Assembly: GCF_002159915.1 (NCBI RefSeq)
Contig: NZ_NFJP01000016.1
Span: forward strand, 18,052-82,051
Direction of reading: 5' to 3'
Source: Gordonibacter sp. An230
GTDB lineage: Bacteria; Actinomycetota; Coriobacteriia; Coriobacteriales; Eggerthellaceae
DNA length: 64,000 nucleotides
Below are positions 44,299-52,728 of this stretch, piece by piece. Made by a program: the position numbers and the translations under genes. Every line of letters starts with the position of its first letter. Position 1 is the stretch's first letter. The notes under the pieces were generated by a model that was not told the origin of the DNA, did no database searches, and saw nothing but the letters and a program-made list of their open reading frames with translations.

Positions 44299-44338
44299 TA
44301 TGATAAACTCCTCTCAATCACATGATTGAGAGGAGTTT
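44299..44338 (+). promoter_or_regulatory. -10 box and perfect 16-bp palindrome covering the antitoxin ribosome binding site
   Basis: TATGAT (44299-44304) is followed by an inverted repeat: AAACTCCTCTCAATCA (44305-44320) with its complement at 44323-44338, separated by two bases. The right arm contains GAGAGGAG, the ribosome binding site of the ATG at 44342. It can serve as a DNA operator, and as an RNA hairpin that hides the site. Confidence 0.75.
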
Positions 44339-44341
44339 GCT

Positions 44342-44911
44342 ATGCCGCACGATCTTACCGCGCAGGACGTGAAGCGCATTCGGGAGAAGTACGGGTTGAC
44401 GCAACAGGGGTTCGCCCGCCTGCTGGGGCTCGGCGAGGCGAGCGTGGTGCGTTACGAGAACGGGCAGAAGCCGAGCAAGGCGAACGCGAACCTCATACGC
44501 GCGGCGGACGACCCCGCTTTCATGAAGGGCTGCCTCGAGCGCGACGGCGAGCTGCTTTCCGCCGGCCAGCGTGAGAAGACAGAAAAGATCGTGTACGCGC
44601 TGGTTTCCTTCGACGAGGATGGGGGCATTATGGACATCAATGAGATGTACGAGATCACGCTGCAGCAGGAAGTGCTGATCGAGCAGATTGCCGATCTTGC
44701 GGGAAAGGTGTCGAACCTGCTCATTGCCGCACGTGACAATGGGGATGCGATTGCGGAGGCGATTTACGAGGATGTGCTTAAGCAACTCGCTTTGATTCGG
44801 CCGAACATCATCCGGCGGGAGAATTCGAATGCTCCCAAATTGTCCGAAATCAGGGGTCAAATTGCATGTTTGAAGAGCATCGCCGAAAGGCGCGAGGCGA
44901 AAGCGGCTTAA
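44342..44911 (+). CDS. XRE/MqsA-like helix-turn-helix antitoxin
   Basis: 189 residues. About 1-60 is a DNA-binding XRE domain (RIREKYGLTQQGFARLLGLGEASVVRYENGQKPSKANANLI). The rest is helical with no recognised motif. It sits one base ahead of a zeta-toxin-family gene, so it is the likely antitoxin and autorepressor, binding the palindrome in front of it. The classical epsilon antitoxin has no HTH; in PezAT the HTH protein PezA plays this role, and this pair resembles that arrangement. Confidence 0.75.
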   Translation: MPHDLTAQDVKRIREKYGLTQQGFARLLGLGEASVVRYENGQKPSKANANLIRAADDPAFMKGCLERDGELLSAGQREKTEKIVYALVSFDEDGGIMDINEMYEITLQQEVLIEQIADLAGKVSNLLIAARDNGDAIAEAIYEDVLKQLALIRPNIIRRENSNAPKLSEIRGQIACLKSIAERREAKAA

Positions 44912-44912
44912 T

Positions 44913-45695
44913 ATGGGGAAGCTTGAAGACTATTCAGATGATGAATTCCGTGCGCGGTTCCAATTAATTGTAAGCATGCTTCTTGCGGATGTATCGTGCG
45001 TTCCGGCTGACCATCCTCGCGCATTTCTGCTTGGCGGGCAGAGCGGCGCAGGAAAAACAACGCTGCATCGAATGCTTCAGGACTCTTTCAACGGCAACGC
45101 GATCGTCGTCAACGGCGACGAATACCGCTCGCGGCATCCTCGGTTCCGCGAGATCGCCGCGCGCTACGGCGTCGATGGTCCTGCGCATACGGCGGCGTGG
45201 GCGGGGCGTATGGTCGAAGCCGTTGTGGACGCGCTGTCCGTGATGAGCTACAACCTTGTGATCGAGGGGACGCTGCGCACGTCCGAGGTGCCGCTTAAAA
45301 CGGCCGCGCTCTTGCGCGAGCGCGGCTATGCGGTTTCTCTCGCGCTCATGGCCGTGAAACCGGAGATATCGCTTATCAGCTGTCAGCTGCGCTACGAGCA
45401 GATGCGCCTTGCGGGCACCGAGCCGCGCGCGGTGGATCCCGCGCACCACCTCGCCATCGTCAAGGCCATCGTCGGGAACTTGAAAACGCTTGAGGATTCG
45501 GGCCTGTTCGACAACGTGGGCCTCTATTCTCGCAGCGAGCAGTGCCTGTTCGATAGCGCCGGCGGCGAGGGACGGGCGAGCGAAGCCCTTGAGCGCATCC
45601 TTTTCGGGGAATGGACGGAGGAGGAGCGCGCCCATCTTGCCTATCTGGATCAACGTCTGCAGGCTCTGCGCTGTTGCGATCCTGTTGAAGGGTAG
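44913..45695 (+). CDS. Zeta toxin family kinase
   Basis: A 260-residue zeta/PezT-like protein. The Walker A motif GGQSGAGKTTLHRM is near residue 41, and NGDEYRSRHPRF near 70 is the zeta signature that places the catalytic Asp. Zeta toxins phosphorylate UDP-N-acetylglucosamine and block wall synthesis. It begins one base after the HTH gene and is surely cotranscribed. It ends 12 bases before a truncated AlbA/RecG-like gene. The ATG is preceded by the antitoxin's 3' end without a strong Shine-Dalgarno site. Confidence 0.82.
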   Translation: MGKLEDYSDDEFRARFQLIVSMLLADVSCVPADHPRAFLLGGQSGAGKTTLHRMLQDSFNGNAIVVNGDEYRSRHPRFREIAARYGVDGPAHTAAWAGRMVEAVVDALSVMSYNLVIEGTLRTSEVPLKTAALLRERGYAVSLALMAVKPEISLISCQLRYEQMRLAGTEPRAVDPAHHLAIVKAIVGNLKTLEDSGLFDNVGLYSRSEQCLFDSAGGEGRASEALERILFGEWTEEERAHLAYLDQRLQALRCCDPVEG

Positions 45696-45707
45696 CGTAG
45701 GGCAGGG

Positions 45708-46262
45708 TTGCGAGAGGCGCTTGCGAACTGCCTGGTGAATGCAGATTACTATGGTCGGTGTGGATTGGTCGTCTTGAAAACACCAGAGTGCATTGAGCTT
45801 GCGAACCCCGGCGGGTTCCGAGTCGATGTGGACAAGGCCCTTGCAGGGGGCGTCTCCGATCCACGCAATGCGACGATGGCGAAGATGTTCTCCCTCGTCG
45901 AGATAGGGGAGCGTGCGGGTAGCGGTCTTCCGAAAATCGTCGATGGATGGAGGGCGTGCGGTTTGCCGCAGCCCATCATCACGGAGTCGTTCGGCCCCGA
46001 TCGCACGGTTTTGGTGTTGCCGCTTGAAACCCGGCGGCAAAAACCGGCGGCAAAAACCGGTCGAATAACGCATGAGAAAGAGCAGGCCGTCATCGGCTTC
46101 CTTGCGAGCGAGGGATCGGCGAAAACAGGCGAGGTGGCGGCTGCGCTCGATCTCGGGTTGTCGCGGACGAGGGAGGTTCTTTCTGGCATGGTCGCCAAGG
46201 GTATTGTCGTTTCCGAGGGGACGGGACGCGCCCGCGCGTATCGGTTGCCGACGGCAGACTGA
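45708..46262 (+). pseudogene. C-terminal remnant of an AlbA_2/RecG-like ATP-binding protein
   Basis: 184 codons beginning REALANCLVNADYYG, which in intact COG2865-type 'RecG-like/AlbA_2' regulators occurs about 250-300 residues in. ELANPGGFRVDVDKALAGGVSDPRNATMAKMFSLVEIGERAGSGLPKI is the typical ATPase-like tail, and a winged-helix end follows (EGSAKTGEVAAALDLGLSRTREVL). The only start is a TTG with no ribosome binding site. The missing front half and the adjoining zeta gene suggest a recombination breakpoint near 45700. Confidence 0.75.
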
Positions 46263-46269
46263 ATCGCGG

Positions 46270-46405
46270 GGCAAGACGCGTCGCTCGCTTCGCTCGGTCT
46301 GCGAGCGGCTGGTCTTCGCCACTCTCGGCCTGGCATTTGGCGAAGATGCTCGCTCGCGGTGGGAGCGTTTGCTTGCGGCGAAGATGCCCGCTTGCGCGTC
46401 TTGCC
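46270..46405. repeat. Nested inverted and direct repeats
   Basis: An outer 11-bp inverted repeat GGCAAGACGCG (46270-46280) and CGCGTCTTGCC (46395-46405) encloses TCTTCGCC (46313-46320), pairing with GGCGAAGA at 46339-46346 or 46378-46385. The last two are parts of 18-base direct repeats. It lies between the remnant gene and luxR, which converge. No gene is seen. Confidence 0.55.
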
Positions 46406-46416
46406 GTCCGTTTCGG

Positions 46417-47997
46417 TCAGCATCTTTGGGAGGACCCCTCGTCACTCACCACCGGTGCGAACGAGTTGACGAGGTCGATAAGCTCCTGCTTCTTGTGCAC
46501 GTTGAGCTTCGCGTAGATGCGCTTCGAATGCATGCGCACGGTGTTCTCGGAGATCACCAGCTCTTCGGCGATGCGCACCACGGTCTTTCCGCGCACGATG
46601 TGCTCCATGACTTCGGTTTCTCGGGCGCTCAGCCGGTACTCTTCGCGGATGCGCGCCACTTGCTTGGAGATGCGGTCTTGGTAGACGGGTTCTTCGTCGT
46701 TGGGGATGCTCTGGGGCGATCTGGCTTTGCCGGCACTCTGCCGTCCGGGCCATGCTGCATGCGGTTGCGTACGCGACACGAGTTCAACATCGGGAATGAC
46801 GGGAGGAAGGGCGCTCACGGCGGTGCGGAAACCTCCTTGTCCGAAGAAATGCATGAATCCCAGCAAGTATCCCGCTCCGAGAGCGACCACTGCATGTGGC
46901 GAAAGGCCGGGGATGGACGTTTGCGCGGCCAGCGTTCCGCCGATGAACCCCGCATCGTGCAGCGCGTACACCACGCCGCCGAAGAATCCGTACACGAACA
47001 CGGGGTTCGTGCCATGGTCGCGCGAGGCTTGCGCGCATTGGATCATCATGAGCATGATGGCGACGCTGTACGCCGCATGCAGCGCGGCTGCCAGCCACTG
47101 GGCGTATCGGTCTCCCAAAAACGGCAGCAGGACGAACCCGGTTATGACGACCGGGAACACGATGCGGAACAGAGCAACCACGTTCAGCCGCACGCTCTTG
47201 AATTGCCAGAGCACCAAGAACGTGACGGCGGTGACCAGCGACGCGCCCATGGAAAGCGCGTTCACGAACGAGCCGATGGAGGGGTCGTCTATGGCGAGCG
47301 CCCGCATGAGGCCTGCGCACAGTCCGAGCGATCCGATGCACAGCGCGGGTCGGGCCAAGTTGATGATGGCCTGGCGGTAGACGCCCGCGTTCTTCTTCGG
47401 CACGTCTTCGAACATGGGCTGGCTGAAGTCGATCTCGCGGCTTCTCAGCGAAATGGCCAGCGCGAAAAACGGCATGATGATCAGGGGGATGAGGTAGACG
47501 GTGACGGCGCGGGGAATGAGGTGCAGCGCGAAGTACAGCACCGAGGCGTACGCCGTGCCCAGAATGAGGTCGTGGTTGCCGGCGTCGGAGTCCTCGCTGG
47601 CGAACAGGCGCTGCCACAGCATGTAGAATCCGGCTGATCCAACGCCGATGAAGCCTCCTCCTGCGATGACGAGCGGCAGCGTCCAGCTATCGAGGTACAT
47701 CGACCCGATGAGGCAGAACCATCCCAGCAGGTACGGTACTGCGGACAGGCGCACGATGAACAGCCTCGTAGGGCCTGGCATGCGATAGGAACCCACGATG
47801 CTGAGGAAGAAGCACGCGGCGAACACGAGCGATTCGACCAGGAAGAACCAGAACAGCATGTGCGGCTCTTGCAGTTTTATCGGTAGGAAGGGAAACACGC
47901 CGCCCCAGGCTCCCGCAGCGTTCACGGCGAGGAACGACGCGTACCCGAACGATGTGGCGTTCGGCTTGAAGGCGCGCAGTATGTTCGCCGCGTTCAC
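46417..47997 (-). CDS. LuxR family regulator with 12-helix membrane N-terminus
   Basis: 526 residues. About 1-400 form ten to twelve hydrophobic helices. The C-terminus (YRLSARETEVMEHIVRGKTVVRIAEELVISENTVRMHSKRIYAKLNV) is a LuxR/NarL helix-turn-helix. This architecture is abundant in Eggerthella-type bacteria, usually next to molybdoenzyme operons. The GTG start at 47997 is chosen over the TTG at 48012 because GGGAGG lies between them. It is divergent from the dmsA operon at 48225, which it probably controls in response to a membrane-sensed compound. Confidence 0.9.
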   Translation of the reverse strand: MNAANILRAFKPNATSFGYASFLAVNAAGAWGGVFPFLPIKLQEPHMLFWFFLVESLVFAACFFLSIVGSYRMPGPTRLFIVRLSAVPYLLGWFCLIGSMYLDSWTLPLVIAGGGFIGVGSAGFYMLWQRLFASEDSDAGNHDLILGTAYASVLYFALHLIPRAVTVYLIPLIIMPFFALAISLRSREIDFSQPMFEDVPKKNAGVYRQAIINLARPALCIGSLGLCAGLMRALAIDDPSIGSFVNALSMGASLVTAVTFLVLWQFKSVRLNVVALFRIVFPVVITGFVLLPFLGDRYAQWLAAALHAAYSVAIMLMMIQCAQASRDHGTNPVFVYGFFGGVVYALHDAGFIGGTLAAQTSIPGLSPHAVVALGAGYLLGFMHFFGQGGFRTAVSALPPVIPDVELVSRTQPHAAWPGRQSAGKARSPQSIPNDEEPVYQDRISKQVARIREEYRLSARETEVMEHIVRGKTVVRIAEELVISENTVRMHSKRIYAKLNVHKKQELIDLVNSFAPVVSDEGSSQRC

Positions 47998-48124
47998 GAT
48001 GATCCCTCCCAAGAAAACCGTCGGTCGACAGGATTTCCCCTGTTCAGTATAACGGCATTAAGCGGGCGCAAGGAGTGGCTACCCGAATGCAAGCCGATTG
48101 TCTGAACAGGCGAAACGAAAAATG

Positions 48125-48168
48125 TACATATTTCATGTAACACGCGGGTAGCGCTTGAGGCCTACAAT
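48125..48168 (+). promoter_or_regulatory. Candidate activator dyad and -10 box of the second dms operon
   Basis: TACAT-N5-ATGTA (48125-48139) is a perfect dyad. TACAAT (48163-48168) is a good -10 box. The dyad centre is about 43 bases before the expected start site, the usual position of an activator overlapping a weak -35. The dmsA ATG is 57 bases after the -10. Confidence 0.6.
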
Positions 48169-48224
48169 GCGCGGTGTTTCGGCCACGCGAAACGCATGAT
48201 CAGACGAGAGAGCAAGGAGGGATC

Positions 48225-50645
48225 ATGACGAAAACGAAAAAGCGCGACGTTTCCCGCCGCGCGTTCGTGAAAGGCTCGGCGCTCGCCGGTTTGGGCGCGG
48301 CTGTTCTCGGAAGCGGAGCCCTGTTCGGCTGCGCGCCGAAGAGCGAGAAGGAAGCCGCCCAAGACGCCGCGAAAACGGTCGAGGAGAAGGTGGTGTGGAC
48401 GCATTGCGCGGTGAACTGCGGTAGCACGTGCGCGCTCCAGTGCCATGTGGTGGATGGCGAAATCAAGTACATCGAGTCTGACAACACGGGCAGTTCCGAA
48501 ATGGACCAGCCTCAGCTGCGTGCCTGTCTGCGCGGGCGTTCCATCCGTCGTTGGCTGCAGAGCCCTGATCGCTTGAATTATCCCATGAAGCGCGTCGGCA
48601 AGCGTGGCGAAGGCAAGTTCGAGCAGATCAGCTGGGACGAGGCCATAGATACCATAGCGAGCGAACTCAAACGTATACGCGAGACGTACGGCGACGAATC
48701 TATCACAGTTCATTACGCTTCGGGCGTTTCATCTGGGCTGATGGGTAGCACGGTGGTGAATCGTCTTATCAATCTAAGTGGTGGATGCTTGAACTACTAT
48801 GGCTCGTACAGCTCAGCTCATATTTCGGCTGCAGGTACGTACACCTATGGAGGTGGTACGTACGGTAGCAGCTTCCTCACTTTGCAAGATAACCAGCTGG
48901 TGGTCATGTTCGGCAACAGTCCTGCTGACACTCGCATGGGCGGCGCGGGGCACACGCACGATTTCGCTTGGATGCGCGAAGAGAAAAACCTCGAGGTCAT
49001 CAACATCGATTGCCGCATGAACGACACGGTGTGCGGGCAGGGCGGCGAATGGATTCCCATTCGCCCCGGAACCGATGGCGCGCTGTGCGCGGCGCTCGCA
49101 TACGAGATCATCAACAACGGTTGGGCCGATGAGGGGTTCCTGCACACGTATTGCGTGGGCTACGACGAGGAGACCATGCCCGAGAGCGCTCGGGGGCATA
49201 ACAAGTCCTTCAAAGACTATATCTTGGGAACCGGTTACGACATGGTGCCGAAAACCCCGGAATGGGCTGCTCCTATCACGCTTATCCCTGCTGAGAAGAT
49301 CAGGGAGCTGGCCGAAAAGATTGGCACGACGAAGCCCGTGTACATCTGCCAGGGTTATGGGTCCCAACGTCACGCGAACGGCGAGATCACGGCGCGCGCC
49401 ATCATGGTGCTTCCCCAGTTGGTTGGGCAGATAGGCCTGCCAGGTACTTCTGACGGGCGTCGCGAGGGAAAGTCGGCGTTTGCCCTTTCCAGCTTCCCTG
49501 CGGGTGAGAATCCGGTGAAAACGAATCTTCCCACGTTCATGTGGCCTGATGCCATACGCAGAGGCGAAGAGCTGACCGCCCTCAACGCGGGTGTCCAGCA
49601 AGCTGAAAAGCTGTCGTCCAGCATCAAATTCATATTCAACTATGCGGGCAACACGCTGACGAACCAGCATTCGGATATCAACGGCACGCACGATTTGCTG
49701 CAAGATGAGTCGTTGTGCGAGTTCATCGTGACCAGCGAAGTGTTCATGACCGACTCGGCAAAGTACTCGGATATCATCATCCCCGACTTGACGCTGCAAG
49801 AGCAGTACAGCCTTTCTGCCAACGGATACGCTGACAACATGGAGGCCCTCATTTACGGAAGCCCGGTGTATGAGCCTAAATTCGAACGTCGGGGCATCTA
49901 CGAGGTGTGCGTCGACATCGCCGACAAGTTGGGCATCAAGGACGAGTTCACCGACGGGGGCAAGACGCGCGAGGATTGGTTGCGTCAGATTCTTGACGAG
50001 TCGCGTGAAAAATACCCCGAACTGCCCGATTGGGACACGGGCATGGCCCAAGGCGTGTGGAAGCGCGTTCCCGAACCAACAATCAGCCTGAAAGATTTCA
50101 TCGACGATCCCGAGGCCAATCCGCTTAAAACCCCGTCCGGAAAGATCGAGATATACTCCGAAACGTTAGCCGGTTTTGCTGATACATGGGAGTTGGCCGA
50201 TGACGAGGTGATTAGCCCCATTCCCGAGTTTGACCCTGGATTTGAAAGCTATGTCAACCTGACAGATGAATACCCTCTGCTTATCACTGGCTTTCATTAC
50301 AAGGCGCACACGCATTCCTCCTATGCCAACAACGAGATCATCCAGGCGACGGCTCAGCATGTCGCGTGGGTGAATCCGGTGGATGCGGAAAAACGCGGGA
50401 TAGAAGATGGCGATACCATTCGGGTGTTCAATGACCGCGGCGATATTCGCATCGAGGCAAGGGTGACGCCGCGCATCATACCGGGCACGGTCGCCATTCC
50501 TCAGGGCATGTGGCATGACGCCGATATGAGCGGCGATCGCATCGACTACGGCGGCAACATCAACACGTTGACGATCTATCGCCCGTCGCCGCTTGCGAAG
50601 GCTAATCCGCAGCATAGCAACATCGGCCAAATTGAAAAGGCCTAA
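48225..50645 (+). CDS. DmsA-like Tat-exported molybdopterin oxidoreductase
   Basis: 806 residues. SRRAFVKGSALAGLGAAVLGSG is a twin-arginine signal, followed by LFGC, a lipobox-like site. CAVNCGSTC (Cys61, 65, 69) with Cys101 binds 4Fe-4S. YGSYSSAHI (residues 192-200) matches the DMSO reductase segment holding the Mo-ligating Ser. It is thus closer to true DmsA than the module B enzyme and should work outside the membrane. The ATG at 48225 follows AAGGAGGGATC. It heads an A-B-B-D-C operon. The acceptor could be DMSO, another S- or N-oxide, or something else. Confidence 0.92.
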   Translation: MTKTKKRDVSRRAFVKGSALAGLGAAVLGSGALFGCAPKSEKEAAQDAAKTVEEKVVWTHCAVNCGSTCALQCHVVDGEIKYIESDNTGSSEMDQPQLRACLRGRSIRRWLQSPDRLNYPMKRVGKRGEGKFEQISWDEAIDTIASELKRIRETYGDESITVHYASGVSSGLMGSTVVNRLINLSGGCLNYYGSYSSAHISAAGTYTYGGGTYGSSFLTLQDNQLVVMFGNSPADTRMGGAGHTHDFAWMREEKNLEVINIDCRMNDTVCGQGGEWIPIRPGTDGALCAALAYEIINNGWADEGFLHTYCVGYDEETMPESARGHNKSFKDYILGTGYDMVPKTPEWAAPITLIPAEKIRELAEKIGTTKPVYICQGYGSQRHANGEITARAIMVLPQLVGQIGLPGTSDGRREGKSAFALSSFPAGENPVKTNLPTFMWPDAIRRGEELTALNAGVQQAEKLSSSIKFIFNYAGNTLTNQHSDINGTHDLLQDESLCEFIVTSEVFMTDSAKYSDIIIPDLTLQEQYSLSANGYADNMEALIYGSPVYEPKFERRGIYEVCVDIADKLGIKDEFTDGGKTREDWLRQILDESREKYPELPDWDTGMAQGVWKRVPEPTISLKDFIDDPEANPLKTPSGKIEIYSETLAGFADTWELADDEVISPIPEFDPGFESYVNLTDEYPLLITGFHYKAHTHSSYANNEIIQATAQHVAWVNPVDAEKRGIEDGDTIRVFNDRGDIRIEARVTPRIIPGTVAIPQGMWHDADMSGDRIDYGGNINTLTIYRPSPLAKANPQHSNIGQIEKA

Positions 50646-50656
50646 GGGGGTAGAGC

Positions 50657-51277
50657 ATGACTCAGTATGGGTTTCATTTTGACGGCAAGCGCTGCACGGG
50701 GTGCAAAACCTGCGTGCTGGCGTGCAAGGACAACAAGGATCTGTCTGCCGAAGTGTCGTTTCGCAACGTGTACGAGTACGGCGGCGGCACATGGACGCAG
50801 GTCGACGGACTTTGGAGCACCGACACGTTCACCTATTACGTATCCGTCGCGTGCAATCATTGCGACAGCCCGTTGTGCTTGGCGAACTGCTCGCAGGGGG
50901 CTATCTCTAAGGATGTCGACACGGGCATCGTGACGGTGGATCCCGAGAAGTGCAACGGATGCGGCTCGTGCGTCGCCGCATGTCCGTACGGTGCGCCGAA
51001 GGTGAACGAAGAGACCAAGAAGGGCATGAAGTGCGACCTGTGCGCCGACCGCGTGGCGCAGGGCGAGCAGCCCATCTGCGTGGAGGCATGTCCTTTGCGC
51101 GCGCTCGATTTCGGAGAGGTATCCGAACTGCGCGAGAAGTACGGCGAGGTGGCCGAGATTGCTCCGCTTCCTAGCGCCGACGAGACGAAGCCGAACATCG
51201 TGATCACCGAGCCCGTGAACGCAAAGCCGGTTGGAGACGAGACGGGATCGGTGCTCAACGAGCGCGAGATCGCGTAA
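50657..51277 (+). CDS. DmsB-like 4Fe-4S subunit, first copy
   Basis: A 206-residue ferredoxin-type subunit with four Cys clusters: CTGCKTCVLAC, CNHCDSPLCLANC, CNGCGSCVAAC and CDLCADRVAQGEQPICVEAC. It starts 12 bases after dmsA with GGGGG upstream. It is the direct electron donor to the catalytic subunit. A closely related gene follows 121 bases later, past a hairpin. Confidence 0.93.
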   Translation: MTQYGFHFDGKRCTGCKTCVLACKDNKDLSAEVSFRNVYEYGGGTWTQVDGLWSTDTFTYYVSVACNHCDSPLCLANCSQGAISKDVDTGIVTVDPEKCNGCGSCVAACPYGAPKVNEETKKGMKCDLCADRVAQGEQPICVEACPLRALDFGEVSELREKYGEVAEIAPLPSADETKPNIVITEPVNAKPVGDETGSVLNEREIA

Positions 51278-51298
51278 AATCTTCTGAGCGTAGCCAAA

Positions 51299-51330
51299 CG
51301 GGTGCCGCGCGATCTGAAGCGCGGCACCCG
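51299..51330 (+). terminator. Hairpin between the two dmsB copies
   Basis: CGGGTGCCGCGC (51299-51310) pairs with GCGCGGCACCCG (51319-51330) around GATCTGAA. The stem is perfect, with no T tail. It may reduce read-through to the distal genes or stabilise the upstream mRNA. Confidence 0.6.
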
Positions 51331-51397
51331 ATGTCGCGTTCGGCACGTTGCAGGGGGCGATGGCGCATCCGCGCGGTTGGCGGCAGGGGAGGATACG

Positions 51398-52027
51398 GTG
51401 GAGCAAGTCGGCTTCTATTTCAATGCGAAGAGGTGCACGGGATGCAAAACGTGCGTGCTCGCGTGCAAAGACTACCGCGATCTTGACGCGTCCGTTTCGT
51501 TTCGCCAGGTGTACGAGGTGGCGCATGGCAGTTGGGCGCAGGATGATCGCGGGTGCTGGGCGCACGATTGTTTCGCATTCTACGTGTCCTGCGCGTGCAA
51601 CCACTGTTCGAGTCCTGCATGCATGGAGGTGTGTCCGACGGGTGCCATGGGGAAAAACGAGCTGGGATTGGTGAGCGTGGACGAGCGCCGCTGCATCGGC
51701 TGCGGATACTGCGCGCTGTCGTGTCCTTACCACGCGCCGAAAGTCGACCGCGCCGTGGGACACAGCGCGAAATGCGACGGGTGTGCCGAGCGGGTGGCCG
51801 CAGGTGGAAAGCCCATCTGCGTGGAGGCATGTCCGCTGCGCGCGCTCGACTTCGGCCCCATCGTCGAGTTGCGAGCCCGTTATGGCCGGGCAGTCGACAT
51901 GCCTCCGCTGCCCGACTCGTCGATAACGGCTCCCAACCTGGTGCTGAGCCTTCCTGCGTGCATGGGGGAAGATGCCGACCGGGTGTTTGCGGAAGGCATG
52001 GTTTGCAATGTACGCGAGCTTGTATGA
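51398..52027 (+). CDS. DmsB-like 4Fe-4S subunit, second copy
   Basis: 209 residues, paralogous to the previous gene (FYFNAKRCTGCKTCVLACKDYRDLDASVSFRQVYE) with all four Cys clusters. Clusters: CTGCKTC, CNHCSSPACMEVC, CIGCGYCALSC and CDGC...CVEAC. The GTG start at 51398 is chosen for GGGGAGG just upstream. It is more divergent towards the C-terminus. It may serve a second catalytic subunit encoded elsewhere, or the same one under other conditions. Confidence 0.9.
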   Translation: MEQVGFYFNAKRCTGCKTCVLACKDYRDLDASVSFRQVYEVAHGSWAQDDRGCWAHDCFAFYVSCACNHCSSPACMEVCPTGAMGKNELGLVSVDERRCIGCGYCALSCPYHAPKVDRAVGHSAKCDGCAERVAAGGKPICVEACPLRALDFGPIVELRARYGRAVDMPPLPDSSITAPNLVLSLPACMGEDADRVFAEGMVCNVRELV

Positions 52028-52038
52028 AAGGGGTGACC

Positions 52039-52722
52039 ATGGAAGCCCTGAACGGTGAACCGAGAGACGGCGAATTTCAAACCGACGAGAGTCGGGCGGT
52101 GCTCGAAGCCGTCGCCTTCGCGGGCGACGCTTTGGCCCCGTTCTTCCTGCAGGACCCCTTGACGGGGGATGCGGAGGCGTCCTTCGGGGCGATTGCCGCG
52201 CTCGACCCTGCGGCTGCCGCTGCGGAGTGGCCTTTCGTTGCCGAGGACGAGGCGCGTGCTGACCTCGGTCTGATGGTCGCCGGCCTCGCAGATGGTCGGG
52301 AGGCTGACGGCCTCGTGTGGGAGTACCGCCGCCTGTTCGTGGGTCCCGCGCCCAAGCCGGCCCCGCCGTGGGGCTCGGTGTACACTGATCGCGAATGCGT
52401 GGTGTTCGGCGCATCCACGCTGGAGCTGCGCCGATGGATGCGCGAGCACGGCGTTAAACGCCTGGGGGGCGAGGGGGAGCCCGAGGACCATATCGGCCTT
52501 ATGCTGGCGCTTATGGCCCACCTCGCACGCAACCAACCCGCCGATCTTGACGAATATCTGCAGAAGCATCTGCTCACCTGGTCGTCGCATTTCCTCGACC
52601 AGCTGGCCGAGGCGGCGCGGCAACCCTTCTACGAGGGGCTCGCGCGGCTGGCGAAGGCTACGCTCGAGGGCATCCAGAACGTGCGCGGCCTCGAGGTGTC
52701 CTATCCGCGTTTTTACCGGTAG
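52039..52722 (+). CDS. TorD/DmsD family molybdoenzyme chaperone
   Basis: A 227-residue, all-helical protein of the TorD/DmsD group, which binds the Tat leader of DmsA-like enzymes and holds them until the cofactor is inserted. YRRLFVGPAPKPAPPWGSVY is the family motif, followed by EPEDHIGLMLALMAHL. The ATG at 52039 is preferred to 52024 because AAAGGGG precedes it. It fits the Tat-exported DmsA at 48225. The Tat-less module B enzyme has no such chaperone. Confidence 0.88.
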   Translation: MEALNGEPRDGEFQTDESRAVLEAVAFAGDALAPFFLQDPLTGDAEASFGAIAALDPAAAAAEWPFVAEDEARADLGLMVAGLADGREADGLVWEYRRLFVGPAPKPAPPWGSVYTDRECVVFGASTLELRRWMREHGVKRLGGEGEPEDHIGLMLALMAHLARNQPADLDEYLQKHLLTWSSHFLDQLAEAARQPFYEGLARLAKATLEGIQNVRGLEVSYPRFYR

Positions 52723-52728
52723 ACGCGC

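Noticed and set aside
43963..44329. 120-codon frame overlapping fixX
   Set aside because: Out-of-frame reading. The fixX frame has the CPAGLY and CLECGTC motifs and the coupled GTGA start.
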